Shown here: positions 24,661-33,507 of the stretch, piece after piece
Numbering within the stretch: the first letter of the stretch is position 1
How the letters are laid out: each line of letters starts with the position of its first letter
Assembly (NCBI RefSeq): GCF_033843265.1
Contig: NZ_JAWXRD010000001.1
Coordinates: 62,001-126,000, forward strand
Length of the DNA: 64,000 nucleotides
Direction: 5' to 3'
From: Scandinavium lactucae
Lineage (GTDB): Bacteria > Pseudomonadota > Gammaproteobacteria > Enterobacterales > Enterobacteriaceae
Program-made: the position numbers and the translations under genes
The notes under the pieces: model-generated
The model's input: only the letters and a program-made list of their open reading frames with translations
Told to the model about the DNA's origin: nothing
Database searches by the model: none

Positions 24661-26013
24661 ATGTCAAAAACTACGCTCATTGAACGCTATGTCATGCCCG
24701 TCGCGCTGAAAATCGCCGGGCAAAAGCACGTGCTCTCGGTTCGGGACGGCATCATATTAAATATGCCGTTTATGCTAATTGGCTCATTTTTCCTGATTTT
24801 TGCCTACCTGCCGGTGCCGGGTTATGCCGACATGATGAGCCATCTGTTCGGCGACGTCTGGCGCGATAAGATGCTCTATCCGGTGAAGGCGACCTACGAC
24901 ATCATGGCGCTGATTTCGAGCTTCGGCATTGCTTACCGTCTGGCGGAAAAGTATCGCACGCTGGACCCGCTCACCGCCGGGGCGATGTCGCTGGTGGCGT
25001 TCGTGATGACCATCCCGCAGAATACGCTGTTCACCCCGGTACACGGGGCGGCAGAAGTGGTCAAAGGGGTATTACCCATCAGTATGGTGGGCAGCCAGGG
25101 GCTGTTCGTGGCGATTGTGATTTCGCTGCTTTCCACTGAAATTTACCGCTTTGTCGCCAGCCGTAATCTGGTTATCCGCATGCCGGACGGCGTGCCGCCA
25201 GCGGTGGCGAAATCGTTCCTCGCGCTGGTGCCGGGGTTCTGCGTGCTGGCGGTAGTGCTGGCCCTGCGCCTGGTGGTGGAAGCCTCGCCGTTCGGTGACA
25301 TTAACAGCATGATTGCGACTATTATCGGTATTCCGATGCATCATGTCGGCGGCACGCTGCCGGGGATGATTGTGTCGGTGATTTTGATAGGCATTCTGTG
25401 GACGCTCGGTCTGCATGGCGACGCCATTGTACTGGTGTTCATTCAGCCGGTGTGGCTGTCGAACATGGCGGAAAACCTGACCGCCTTCCAGAACGGGCAG
25501 CCGATTCCGCACATCATCACCCAACAATTCTATGACCTGTGGATTGCCCCGGGCGGGACGGGGGCGCTGTTAGGGCTGGTGATTTTCATGGTGCTGCGCA
25601 GCCGCAGTGCGCAGATGAAACAGCTGGGTAAAATCGCCGCCCCGGCCGCGCTGTTTAATATCAGCGAGCCGATGGTGTTTGGCATTCCGCTGGTGATGAA
25701 CCCGTACTTCTTCCTGCCGTTTATTCTGACCCCGGTACTGCTGGTGATTGTCAGCTACACCGCGATGGCGACCGGGCTGGTGGCACCGCCTGCGGGGATC
25801 GCGCTGCCGTTCACCACCCCGATTTTCATCAGTGGCTATCTGGCCACCGGGGGGCATATTTCCGGCACGGTGTTGCAGGCGGTGAACCTCGGGATTTCGC
25901 TGGTGATTTACTATCCGTTCTTCCGCGCCTGGGACAAACTTAAAGCCAAAGAGGAACACGCGTCGCAACAGAAAGAAACGGCGGTCACCGCAGAAGCGCC
26001 CGGCGGCGCGTAG
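24661..26013 (+). CDS. PTS EIIC, lactose/cellobiose family
   Basis: 450-aa polytopic permease of the cellobiose/chitobiose IIC family. N-terminus MSKTTLIERYVMPVALKIAGQKHV and the conserved ISEPMVFGIPLVMNPYFFLPF block are typical. It translocates and presents the sugar to EIIB. The soluble C-tail (AKEEHASQQKETAVTAEAP) carries no IIA or IIB domain. Last gene of the operon, followed by a REP element and the convergent treC. Confidence 0.94.
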   Translation: MSKTTLIERYVMPVALKIAGQKHVLSVRDGIILNMPFMLIGSFFLIFAYLPVPGYADMMSHLFGDVWRDKMLYPVKATYDIMALISSFGIAYRLAEKYRTLDPLTAGAMSLVAFVMTIPQNTLFTPVHGAAEVVKGVLPISMVGSQGLFVAIVISLLSTEIYRFVASRNLVIRMPDGVPPAVAKSFLALVPGFCVLAVVLALRLVVEASPFGDINSMIATIIGIPMHHVGGTLPGMIVSVILIGILWTLGLHGDAIVLVFIQPVWLSNMAENLTAFQNGQPIPHIITQQFYDLWIAPGGTGALLGLVIFMVLRSRSAQMKQLGKIAAPAALFNISEPMVFGIPLVMNPYFFLPFILTPVLLVIVSYTAMATGLVAPPAGIALPFTTPIFISGYLATGGHISGTVLQAVNLGISLVIYYPFFRAWDKLKAKEEHASQQKETAVTAEAPGGA

Positions 26014-26034
26014 CTTGCCTGGCCCACAGGTTCG

Positions 26035-26064
26035 GTAGGCCCGGTAAGCGCAGCGCCACCGGGC
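26035..26064. repeat. REP element between PTS IIC and treC
   Basis: GTAGGCCCGGTAAGCGCAGC...GCCACCGGGC palindrome between convergent genes, of the same type as the other REP units in the window. Confidence 0.8.
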
Positions 26065-26075
26065 GATTTACCGGC

Positions 26076-27731
26076 TTACTTCTGGATCCACCACACCGCT
26101 TCAAACGGGCGCAGGGTCATCGCGCCCGGTTGAGCACCGACGTTCGGGTAGTTGCCGATCGCCACCTCCCACTCGCCGTCGACGGCTTCCGGTTGCCACG
26201 GCTGGCTGTCCCGGCTCAGGTTCGCCACCACCAACAGCGTCTGCCCCTGCCATTCACGGCGATAGCACCACAGGAACGGATGCTCCGGCTGTAAATCCTG
26301 ATAGCTGCCCCAGGTCAGCAGCGGTTCGTTTTTACGCAGGGCGATCAGCCGCTGATAGGTGTAGAACACCGAATCCGCATCTTTCAGCGCCGCCTGGACG
26401 TTAACCTCCTGCACATTATCGGCGAGGCTTATCCAGGGTTCTCCGGTGGTAAACCCGGCGTGAGTATCGCGGCTCCACTGCATTGGGGTCCGGCTGTTGT
26501 CGCGCGATTTACTGGCCAGGATCGCCAGCAGCTCGTCGGCATCAAAGCCCTGAGCACGCAGTTCGGCGAACATGTTATGGCTTTCGACATCGCGATAATC
26601 GGTGATGCGCGAAAAGTGCGGATTGGTCATGCCAATCTCTTCGCCCTGATAGATGTACGGCGTGCCCTGCATCCCATGCAGCACCATTGCCAGCATTTTT
26701 GCCGCCGGAACGCGGTATTCACCTTCATCGCCAAAGCGCGACACGATGCGCGGCTGGTCGTGGTTACACCAGAACAGCGCGTTCCACGCCACGTTGTGCA
26801 TTCCCTGCTGCCAATGGCTGAACAGGGCTTTCAGCGCCACGTAATCCGGTTTGGCGAGGGTCCACTTTTCCCCGCCCGGATAGTCGACCTTGAGATGATG
26901 GAAGTTAAAGGTCATCGACAGCTCGCTGCCATCGAGGGAGGCGTACTGCTGGCAGTTATCGAGGGTGGTAGAGGACATTTCGCCCACCGTCATCAGGTCG
27001 CGCGGGGTGAACACATCCCGGCTCATCTCTTGCAGAAATTCGTGCACGCGCGGGCCGTCGGTGTAGAAACAGCGCCCGTCGCCGACCGGATCGCTCGGGA
27101 AATCCTGGTCTTTAGAAATCAGGTTCACCACGTCGAGGCGCAGGCCATCTACCCCGCGATCGGCCCAGAATTCGCAGACCTTTTTCAATTCGGCGCGAAC
27201 TTGCGGGTTTTCCCAGTTGAGGTCCGCCTGTTCAGGCGCGAACAGGTGCAGAAAATACTGTTCGCTTTCGGCGTGCCACTGCCAGGCGTTGCCGCCAAAC
27301 TTGGAGCGCCAGTTATTCGGCAACTCGCCCGATTTCCCGTCGCGCCAGATATAGAACTGACGATACGGGCTGTCCGGGTTGAGCGAGGCCTGGAACCACG
27401 GATGCTGCGTCGAGGAGTGGTTCAGCACCATGTCCAGCACGATCCGAATTCCGCGCGACCTGGCTTCTGCCACCAGTTCATCGAAGTCTTCCAGCGTGCC
27501 GTAGGCCGGGTCGATGGCGGTGTAATTCGCCACGTCATAGCCGTTATCCACCTGCGGAGAGACATAAAACGGTGTCAGCCAGATTGCATCAATCCCAAGC
27601 GTTTTCAGGTAATCCAGACGCAGGGTGACGCCGCGTAAATCGCCGGTGCCGCTGCCGGTGGTGTCCTGGAAACTTTTTGGATAGATCTGGTAGATGACGC
27701 CGTTTTGCCACCACTGAGGAAGGTTGTTCAT
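26076..27731 (-). CDS. treC: Trehalose-6-phosphate hydrolase
   Basis: 551-aa GH13 enzyme cleaving trehalose-6-phosphate to glucose and glucose-6-phosphate in the cytosol. Start ATG at 27731 (MNNLPQWWQNGVIYQIYPKSF) matches E. coli TreC. GH13 motifs: DMVLNHSS, GLRLDVVNLI (nucleophile Asp), VGEMSST (acid/base Glu) and WCNHDQPR. It lies 51 bases after treB in the treBC operon. Confidence 0.97.
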   Translation of the reverse strand: MNNLPQWWQNGVIYQIYPKSFQDTTGSGTGDLRGVTLRLDYLKTLGIDAIWLTPFYVSPQVDNGYDVANYTAIDPAYGTLEDFDELVAEARSRGIRIVLDMVLNHSSTQHPWFQASLNPDSPYRQFYIWRDGKSGELPNNWRSKFGGNAWQWHAESEQYFLHLFAPEQADLNWENPQVRAELKKVCEFWADRGVDGLRLDVVNLISKDQDFPSDPVGDGRCFYTDGPRVHEFLQEMSRDVFTPRDLMTVGEMSSTTLDNCQQYASLDGSELSMTFNFHHLKVDYPGGEKWTLAKPDYVALKALFSHWQQGMHNVAWNALFWCNHDQPRIVSRFGDEGEYRVPAAKMLAMVLHGMQGTPYIYQGEEIGMTNPHFSRITDYRDVESHNMFAELRAQGFDADELLAILASKSRDNSRTPMQWSRDTHAGFTTGEPWISLADNVQEVNVQAALKDADSVFYTYQRLIALRKNEPLLTWGSYQDLQPEHPFLWCYRREWQGQTLLVVANLSRDSQPWQPEAVDGEWEVAIGNYPNVGAQPGAMTLRPFEAVWWIQK

Positions 27732-27782
27732 AAGGCTTTCCTGGTCAAAAACAGAAGGGGCGCAAGCGCGCCCCAAAAGAAG

Positions 27783-29201
27783 TTAAACGATTTGCAGCGT
27801 GCCCTGACGGAACTTACGCTGGTACACCACCGTGGTGAGGACAATCGGGATAATCACCGCAATTGCCATCGCCAGGGCATAAACCTGCCAGTAGGTTGGC
27901 TGAATGGAGAGGATGCCCGGCAGGCCACCGACGCCGATGCCATTGGCCATCACGCCGCTCAGGCCGCAGAGTAAACCCGCCAGGCCGGAGCCGACCATTG
28001 CGCACAGCATTGGGAAACGGTATTTGAGGTTGATGCCGTACATCGCCGGTTCGGTCACGCCGAGGAAGGCGGAAATCGCGGCTGGAACCGAAATCTCACG
28101 CTCGTTGTGTTTCTTGCTACAGATAATGATCCCGACCACCGCAGAAGCCTGGGCAATGTTAGACAGCGCAATCAGCGGCCACACCGGCGTCCCGCCCATG
28201 CTCTGAATCATCTGCATGTCGATGGCGAGGGTGGTCTGATGCACGCCGGTGATCACCAATGGCGCATACAGGAAGCCGAACAAAGCGGCACCAATCGGCG
28301 CGAAGCTGCCGGTCATCAGGTGACGTACCGCATAGGCCACGCCGTCGCCAACCCAGCGGCCAAACGGACCGATAAAGGCATGGGCCAGGAATACTGCGAG
28401 GATCAGCGAACACACCGGGACCACCACCAGGTACAGATAATCAGGCACGATCCGCTTCAGGCGCGTTTCAATCATGCCGAGCGCCAGGCCCGCCAGCAGC
28501 GCCGGGATCACCTGCGCCTGATAGCCGACTTTCTCAATCGCAAACAGGCCGAAGTTCCAGACCTCCGGGATTTTGCTCCCGAGTTCGTAGGCGTTCATCA
28601 GCTGCGGGGAAACCAGCGTCACGCCAAGCACGATGCCGAGGATCGGCGTCCCGCCCATTTTCTTGACCGCAGACCAGCAGATGCCGACCGGCAGATAGAA
28701 GAAGATAGCCTCGCCAATCAGCCACAGGAAGTCATACAGGGTTTTCAGGCCGGGATAGATCTGCGCCAGGGTCTGGCCGTTACTCATCGGCACATCGCCG
28801 ATCACGTTACGGAATCCAAGGATCAGACCGCCACTGATCAGCGCTGGCAGCAGTGGGAAGAAGATTTCCGCGAAGTGCGAGATCATCCGCTCATGCCATT
28901 TCATGTTCTGGCGCGCCGCGAGTTTGGCCTGCTCTTTATCTGCCGATGCCTGACCAGTGCTGGCGATCAGCACCTTGTAGTAATCACCGACTTCGGTGCC
29001 GATCACCACCTGGAACTGCCCGGCGTTGGTGAAACAGCCTTTGACCATCGGCAATGCTTCGATGGCTTTCGGGTTGGCTTTGGCCGGATCGTTGAGTACA
29101 AAACGCAGGCGCGTAATGCAGTGGCTGACGGTGGCGATATTGTCGCGACCGCCGACCAGCTCGATCAGGCTGTCGATATCCTGTTGTTTGACCTTGCTCA
29201 T
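27783..29201 (-). CDS. treB: PTS trehalose-specific EIIBC
   Basis: 472 aa. N-terminal EIIB domain of the glucose family with phosphocysteine in TVSHCITRLRF, then a membrane EIIC domain starting near residue 105 with about ten helices. It imports trehalose as trehalose-6-phosphate and uses the shared EIIA-Glc (Crr), since it has no IIA domain. Upstream lies a perfect TreR-type palindrome at 29269. Confidence 0.97.
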   Translation of the reverse strand: MSKVKQQDIDSLIELVGGRDNIATVSHCITRLRFVLNDPAKANPKAIEALPMVKGCFTNAGQFQVVIGTEVGDYYKVLIASTGQASADKEQAKLAARQNMKWHERMISHFAEIFFPLLPALISGGLILGFRNVIGDVPMSNGQTLAQIYPGLKTLYDFLWLIGEAIFFYLPVGICWSAVKKMGGTPILGIVLGVTLVSPQLMNAYELGSKIPEVWNFGLFAIEKVGYQAQVIPALLAGLALGMIETRLKRIVPDYLYLVVVPVCSLILAVFLAHAFIGPFGRWVGDGVAYAVRHLMTGSFAPIGAALFGFLYAPLVITGVHQTTLAIDMQMIQSMGGTPVWPLIALSNIAQASAVVGIIICSKKHNEREISVPAAISAFLGVTEPAMYGINLKYRFPMLCAMVGSGLAGLLCGLSGVMANGIGVGGLPGILSIQPTYWQVYALAMAIAVIIPIVLTTVVYQRKFRQGTLQIV

Positions 29202-29268
29202 CGTGAAGCCTCAAGAAGAGAGTAATGACCTGGACGCAAGCCTATCCGTTTCGCTTATTTTGGAAAAT

Positions 29269-29280
29269 GGGAACGTTCCC
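29269..29280. promoter_or_regulatory. TreR operator
   Basis: GGGAACGTTCCC, a perfect 12-bp palindrome, 68 bases upstream of treB and 50 bases after the treR stop. This is a LacI-family type site and agrees with what is known of TreR operators. Confidence 0.8.
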
Positions 29281-29329
29281 GAAATCAGGCGAGGATCACA
29301 ATAATTCGTTATGAACAGGCAGGAAGGGA

Positions 29330-30277
29330 TCAGGCCAGGGCGGCCGGGATAACCAGCTGCTGCGGCGCGGCGCGACCGTTGATCTGCTCGATCAGCTGGT
29401 GCGCAGCCTGACGTCCGGCCTCGCCGTAGCCGGGATCGACGGTGACGATTTCCGGGTGCAGGAACTTCATCAGCGGGGTGTTGCCGACGCTTGCCAGTTG
29501 CAGGGTGTCGTTACGCTGTTCCTGAAGATATTTGCTGGCCCCGAGCGCCAGGGTGTCGGTGGCGCACACCAGGGCGGTGGTCTCGGCATGGGTGACGCTG
29601 GCCACCGCGTCATAGCCCTGTTTCATCGCCAGGCCGGGGAGGGCGGCAACCGGGTGCAGCTTGTGTTTTTTGCAGAAGGCGAGATATGCATCGTGACGGC
29701 GTTTGCCGGTGGTGACATCGCTGTGCGGCACACCGAGATAGCTGATATGGCGGTGGCCTTTATCGTACAGGCGCTGCATCAGCAGGGTGATCGCCCCTTC
29801 GTCGTCGTAGCACACCGAGGCAATGCCTTTGGCATCGCGCGCTAGCATCACCAGGGTGTCGCGCCACGGGGTTAACATCGCGTCGGTGATGCCGGTAAAG
29901 CCAAACAGCACCACGCCGTCGATATTGCGGCGCTGCAACATCCCGAGGTGCTCGGCGACTTTCTCCGCCGAGAACTGGCTCTCCATCATGATAGGGTCGT
30001 AACCCTGTTCATAAAACGCCGGGAGCATGGTCTGCACCGCGAGGTTTTCCGACAGCGAATCCAGACGGCTCATGATAATCGCCACCACTTTATCGCTCTG
30101 ACCGCGCATCGCGCGCGCCGAACGGGATGGGGAAAAGTCGTGCTGATTCATCACCGCTTCCACCCGTTCACGGGTGCGCTGGCTGACGCCACTTTCGTTA
30201 TTCAGAACACGAGAGACGGTCGATTTTCCGACGCCGCTTAAGCGTGCAATGTCTTTGATGGTCAGCCGGTTTTGCAT
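29330..30277 (-). CDS. treR: Trehalose operon repressor
   Basis: 315-aa LacI-family regulator. HTH LTIKDIARLSGVGKSTVSRVLN and hinge are followed by a periplasmic-binding-like effector domain for trehalose-6-phosphate. The length and sequence (MQNRLTIKDIARLSGVGKST) match E. coli TreR. It lies upstream of treBC on the same strand. Confidence 0.97.
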   Translation of the reverse strand: MQNRLTIKDIARLSGVGKSTVSRVLNNESGVSQRTRERVEAVMNQHDFSPSRSARAMRGQSDKVVAIIMSRLDSLSENLAVQTMLPAFYEQGYDPIMMESQFSAEKVAEHLGMLQRRNIDGVVLFGFTGITDAMLTPWRDTLVMLARDAKGIASVCYDDEGAITLLMQRLYDKGHRHISYLGVPHSDVTTGKRRHDAYLAFCKKHKLHPVAALPGLAMKQGYDAVASVTHAETTALVCATDTLALGASKYLQEQRNDTLQLASVGNTPLMKFLHPEIVTVDPGYGEAGRQAAHQLIEQINGRAAPQQLVIPAALA

Positions 30278-30354
30278 CCTTTTTTCCCGTGTCAGCGATG
30301 GCGGTGTGATTATAAGCGTAAACGCGCCGAGAAACAGTTCAATGGGTAAAGTCT

Positions 30355-30389
30355 GGTATACGTTCCGTTTAGGAAACGGGGTCTATGAT
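30355..30389 (+). promoter_or_regulatory. PhoP-dependent mgtA promoter
   Basis: Hexamers GGTATA (30355-30360) and CGTTTA (30366-30371) are separated by 5 bases, matching the PhoP box (T/G)GTTTA-N5-(T/G)GTTTA with few mismatches. A -10 box TATGAT (30384-30389) lies 12 bases after the second hexamer, the usual geometry of PhoP boxes replacing a -35 element. Confidence 0.75.
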
Positions 30390-30395
30390 ACTGGC

Positions 30396-30670
30396 ATTGT
30401 CGCTACGCAGTGTCATTTTATGCACCGAAAGCGCGTGGCGTTTCTTCACTTACCGGAGGCTGTATGGATCCTGATCCCACTTCCCATCATCGATGGAGCA
30501 ACATTTTCGTCCGGTAAGCCTGTCTTTGCACTGCCTTGTCGGACGACGCGTGAGGCAGTGACGTCAATTCGTTGAAGTCCCTGTTTAAAAGTTAAGTGCC
30601 CTTCAGGCACGCCTTGCTGTGCCTGAAAAAGACTCGCGATCGCCGAACGGTGAGCGCTGAGGGACTTATT
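30396..30670 (+). promoter_or_regulatory. mgtA 5' leader (Mg2+/proline-sensing)
   Basis: About 275 bases lie between the predicted transcription start near 30396 and the mgtA ATG, very close to the 264-base E. coli/Salmonella leader that controls mgtA elongation. It contains mgtL. The left limit is inferred from the -10 box. Rho-dependent termination would be the expected mechanism; I did not fold the RNA. Confidence 0.7.
30464..30517 (+). CDS. mgtL: mgtA leader peptide MgtL
   Basis: 17-aa ORF MDPDPTSHHRWSNIFVR with a GGAGG Shine-Dalgarno 5-6 bases upstream of ATG 30464. It aligns with MgtL of E. coli ([17 protein letters not shown]) and Salmonella in position, length and ends. The DPDP motif after the start codon corresponds to the EPDP/EPEP run that makes ribosomes unstable at low Mg2+. 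The two later prolines (positions 7 and 9) are replaced by Ser and His. Confidence 0.85.
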   Translation: MDPDPTSHHRWSNIFVR

Positions 30671-33379
30671 ATGCTGAAAAACATCACCCGGCAGCTGCTC
30701 GACACGCTTAGCCGCCACCTGCCACACCGTCTGGTCAGCCGCGATCCGCTCCCGGACGGCAAAACCCTGGCCGCCACCCCGATCCCGGATTCGTTGAGCA
30801 CGCAGTGCCTGAACGTTGCGGCGATGGATGAAAACGAAATCTGGCGCGCGTTCAACAGTCACCCGGAAGGGCTGAATGCATCTGAAGTAGAAGACGCCCG
30901 CGAACAGCACGGCAGCAACATCATTCCGGCGCAAAAACCGTCGCCGTGGTGGGTGCATTTGTGGCTGTGCTATCGCAATCCGTTCAACCTGCTGCTGACC
31001 CTTCTCGGCATCATTTCCTATGCCACGGAAGACCTGTTTGCCGCTGGGGTGATCGCCCTGATGGTTGGGATCTCGACCCTGCTGAACTTCGTGCAGGAAG
31101 CGCGATCCACCAAAGCGGCGGATGCGCTGAAGGCGATGGTGAGCAACACCGCCACGGTACTGCGCGTGGTGAACGAGCAGGGGGAAAGCCGTTGGCTGGA
31201 GATCCCTATCGATCAGCTGGTGCAGGGCGACATCATTAAACTGTCGGCAGGCGATATGATCCCGGCGGATCTGCGGGTGTTCCAGGCGCGCGATCTGTTC
31301 GTGGCGCAGGCGTCGTTGACCGGGGAATCGCTGCCGGTAGAAAAAGTGGCGCGTAGCCGCCATCCGCAGCAAAACAACCCGCTGGAAAGCGATACCCTGT
31401 GCTTTATGGGCACCAACGTGGTCAGCGGCTCGGCGCAGGCGATTGTCTTCGCCACCGGCGGCAATACCTGGTTTGGTCAGTTGGCCGGGCGCGTGAGCGA
31501 ACAGCCAAACGAACAGAATGCGTTCCAGAAAGGCATCAGTCGCGTCAGCATGTTGCTGATCCGTTTTATGCTGGTGATGGCTCCGGTGGTGCTGTTAATT
31601 AACGGCTACACCAAAGGCGACTGGTGGGAGGCGGCGCTGTTCGCGCTGTCGGTAGCCGTCGGCCTGACCCCGGAAATGCTGCCGATGATCGTCACCTCGA
31701 CCCTGGCGCGCGGGGCGGTGAAGCTGTCGAAGCAGAAAGTTATCGTCAAACACCTCGATGCCATTCAGAACTTTGGCGCGATGGATATCCTCTGCACCGA
31801 CAAAACCGGCACCCTGACGCAGGACAAAATCGTGCTGGAAAACCACACCGATGTGTCCGGAAAAACCAGCGAACGCGTGCTGCACAGCGCCTGGCTCAAC
31901 AGCCATTATCAAACCGGGCTGAAAAACCTGCTGGATGTCGCGGTGCTGGAAGGCGTGGACCAGGAGTCGGCGCGTAGCCTGTCCAAACGCTGGCAGAAAA
32001 TCGACGAGATCCCGTTTGATTTCGAACGCCGCCGGATGTCGGTGGTGGTGGCCGAGCACAGCGATGTCTACCTGCTGGTTTGCAAAGGCGCGTTGCAGGA
32101 AATTCTCAATGTTTCGACCCAGGTGCGTTACAACGGCGAAATCGTGCCGCTGGATGACACCATGCTGCGTCGTATCAAACGCGTGACCGATACCCTGAAC
32201 CGTCAGGGCCTGCGGGTGGTGGCGGTGGCGACCAAATACCTGCCTGCCCAGGAAGAGGATTATCAGCGCACAGATGAGTCGGACCTGATCCTCGAAGGCT
32301 ATATTGCGTTCCTCGATCCGCCGAAAGAAACCACCGCTCCGGCGCTGAAAGCGCTGAAGGCCAGCGGCATCACCGTGAAAATTCTCACCGGGGACAGCGA
32401 GCTGGTGGCAGCGAAAGTGTGCTACGAAGTCGGGCTGGATGCGGGGGAGGTGGTGGTCGGCAGCAGCCTTGATGCGATGAGCGACGATGCGCTGGCGGAG
32501 CTGGCCAAACGCACCACCTTGTTTGCTCGCCTGACGCCGATGCATAAAGAGCGCATCGTGACCCTGCTGAAACGCGAAGGTCACGTGGTCGGCTTTATGG
32601 GCGACGGCATCAACGATGCCCCGGCGTTGCGCGCGGCGGATATCGGGATTTCCGTCGACGGTGCGGTGGATATCGCCCGTGAAGCGGCGGATATTATCCT
32701 GCTGGAAAAAAGCCTGATGGTGCTGGAAGAAGGGGTCATTGAAGGCCGCCGTACCTTCGCCAACATGCTGAAATACATCAAAATGACCGCCAGTTCTAAC
32801 TTCGGTAACGTCTTCAGCGTGTTGGTGGCGAGCGCCTTCCTGCCGTTCCTGCCAATGCTGCCGTTGCACTTACTGATTCAGAACCTGCTGTACGATGTAT
32901 CCCAGGTGGCGATCCCGTTTGATAACGTCGATGATGAGCAAATCCAGAAACCGCAGCGCTGGAATCCGGCGGATTTGGGACGCTTTATGATTTTCTTCGG
33001 CCCTATCAGCTCCATTTTCGACATTCTGACGTTTTGCCTGATGTGGTTTGTGTTCCACGCCAACACCCCTGAGCACCAGACGCTGTTCCAGTCTGGCTGG
33101 TTCGTGGTCGGGCTGCTGTCGCAGACGCTGATTGTGCATATGATCCGTACCCGGCGCATTCCGTTCATCCAGAGCCGCGCTGCGTGGCCGCTGATGGTGA
33201 TGACCCTGGTGGTGATGGCGGTTGGTATCGCGCTGCCGTTCTCGCCGTTGGCGTCGTATCTGTCGTTACAGGCGCTGCCGCTGGCCTACTTCCCGTGGCT
33301 GGTGGCCATCCTGGTGGGTTACATGACGTTGACCCAACTGGTGAAAGGCTTCTACGCCCGTCGGTATGGCTGGCAGTAA
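30671..33379 (+). CDS. mgtA: Magnesium-transporting P-type ATPase
   Basis: 902-aa inner-membrane P-type ATPase importing Mg2+ at low external Mg2+. Start ATG 30671 (MLKNITRQLLDTLSRHLPHRL) follows the leader; the frame upstream is part of the leader RNA. Phosphorylated Asp377 lies in CTDKTGTLTQ, with TGES in the actuator (SLTGESLPVEK) and GDGINDAP in the hinge. About ten membrane helices are expected. Expression should follow PhoPQ and the mgtL leader. Confidence 0.97.
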   Translation: MLKNITRQLLDTLSRHLPHRLVSRDPLPDGKTLAATPIPDSLSTQCLNVAAMDENEIWRAFNSHPEGLNASEVEDAREQHGSNIIPAQKPSPWWVHLWLCYRNPFNLLLTLLGIISYATEDLFAAGVIALMVGISTLLNFVQEARSTKAADALKAMVSNTATVLRVVNEQGESRWLEIPIDQLVQGDIIKLSAGDMIPADLRVFQARDLFVAQASLTGESLPVEKVARSRHPQQNNPLESDTLCFMGTNVVSGSAQAIVFATGGNTWFGQLAGRVSEQPNEQNAFQKGISRVSMLLIRFMLVMAPVVLLINGYTKGDWWEAALFALSVAVGLTPEMLPMIVTSTLARGAVKLSKQKVIVKHLDAIQNFGAMDILCTDKTGTLTQDKIVLENHTDVSGKTSERVLHSAWLNSHYQTGLKNLLDVAVLEGVDQESARSLSKRWQKIDEIPFDFERRRMSVVVAEHSDVYLLVCKGALQEILNVSTQVRYNGEIVPLDDTMLRRIKRVTDTLNRQGLRVVAVATKYLPAQEEDYQRTDESDLILEGYIAFLDPPKETTAPALKALKASGITVKILTGDSELVAAKVCYEVGLDAGEVVVGSSLDAMSDDALAELAKRTTLFARLTPMHKERIVTLLKREGHVVGFMGDGINDAPALRAADIGISVDGAVDIAREAADIILLEKSLMVLEEGVIEGRRTFANMLKYIKMTASSNFGNVFSVLVASAFLPFLPMLPLHLLIQNLLYDVSQVAIPFDNVDDEQIQKPQRWNPADLGRFMIFFGPISSIFDILTFCLMWFVFHANTPEHQTLFQSGWFVVGLLSQTLIVHMIRTRRIPFIQSRAAWPLMVMTLVVMAVGIALPFSPLASYLSLQALPLAYFPWLVAILVGYMTLTQLVKGFYARRYGWQ

Positions 33380-33392
33380 TTTTCCCCTCACT

Positions 33393-33421
33393 CGACCCTC
33401 TCCCCTATAGGGAGAGGGTCG
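33393..33421. terminator. Hairpin after mgtA
   Basis: CGACCCTCTCCC / GGGAGAGGGTCG, a perfect 12-bp stem with a 5-base loop, 13 bases after the mgtA stop. No T-run follows. Similar CCCTCTCC-type palindromes recur in the window, so it may be both a repeat and a terminator. Confidence 0.55.
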
Positions 33422-33507
33422 CAGACCGCACTTCACTCTTGACCCTCAAATCGGCGCATGTTACCTCATTGGATTGCCTTTTTTTGGCCCGTCATAAAGG
33501 AATCCCC

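Noticed and set aside
28107..29225. 372-codon open frame antisense to treB
   Set aside because: It shadows the conserved treB gene and its composition (Arg/His/Gln-rich) is typical of antisense translations.
29281..29330. CRP-like site (GGATCACAAT) near treB
   Set aside because: Only one half-site is good; the other half matches at two of five positions, so it was not listed as a feature.
31595..32869. 424-codon open frame antisense to mgtA
   Set aside because: Fully inside mgtA; no independent start signal or recognisable domain.
33184..33507. Upstream in-frame extension of the chitobiase gene into mgtA
   Set aside because: The signal peptide and Shine-Dalgarno define the start at 33508; the extension overlaps mgtA and its terminator hairpin.
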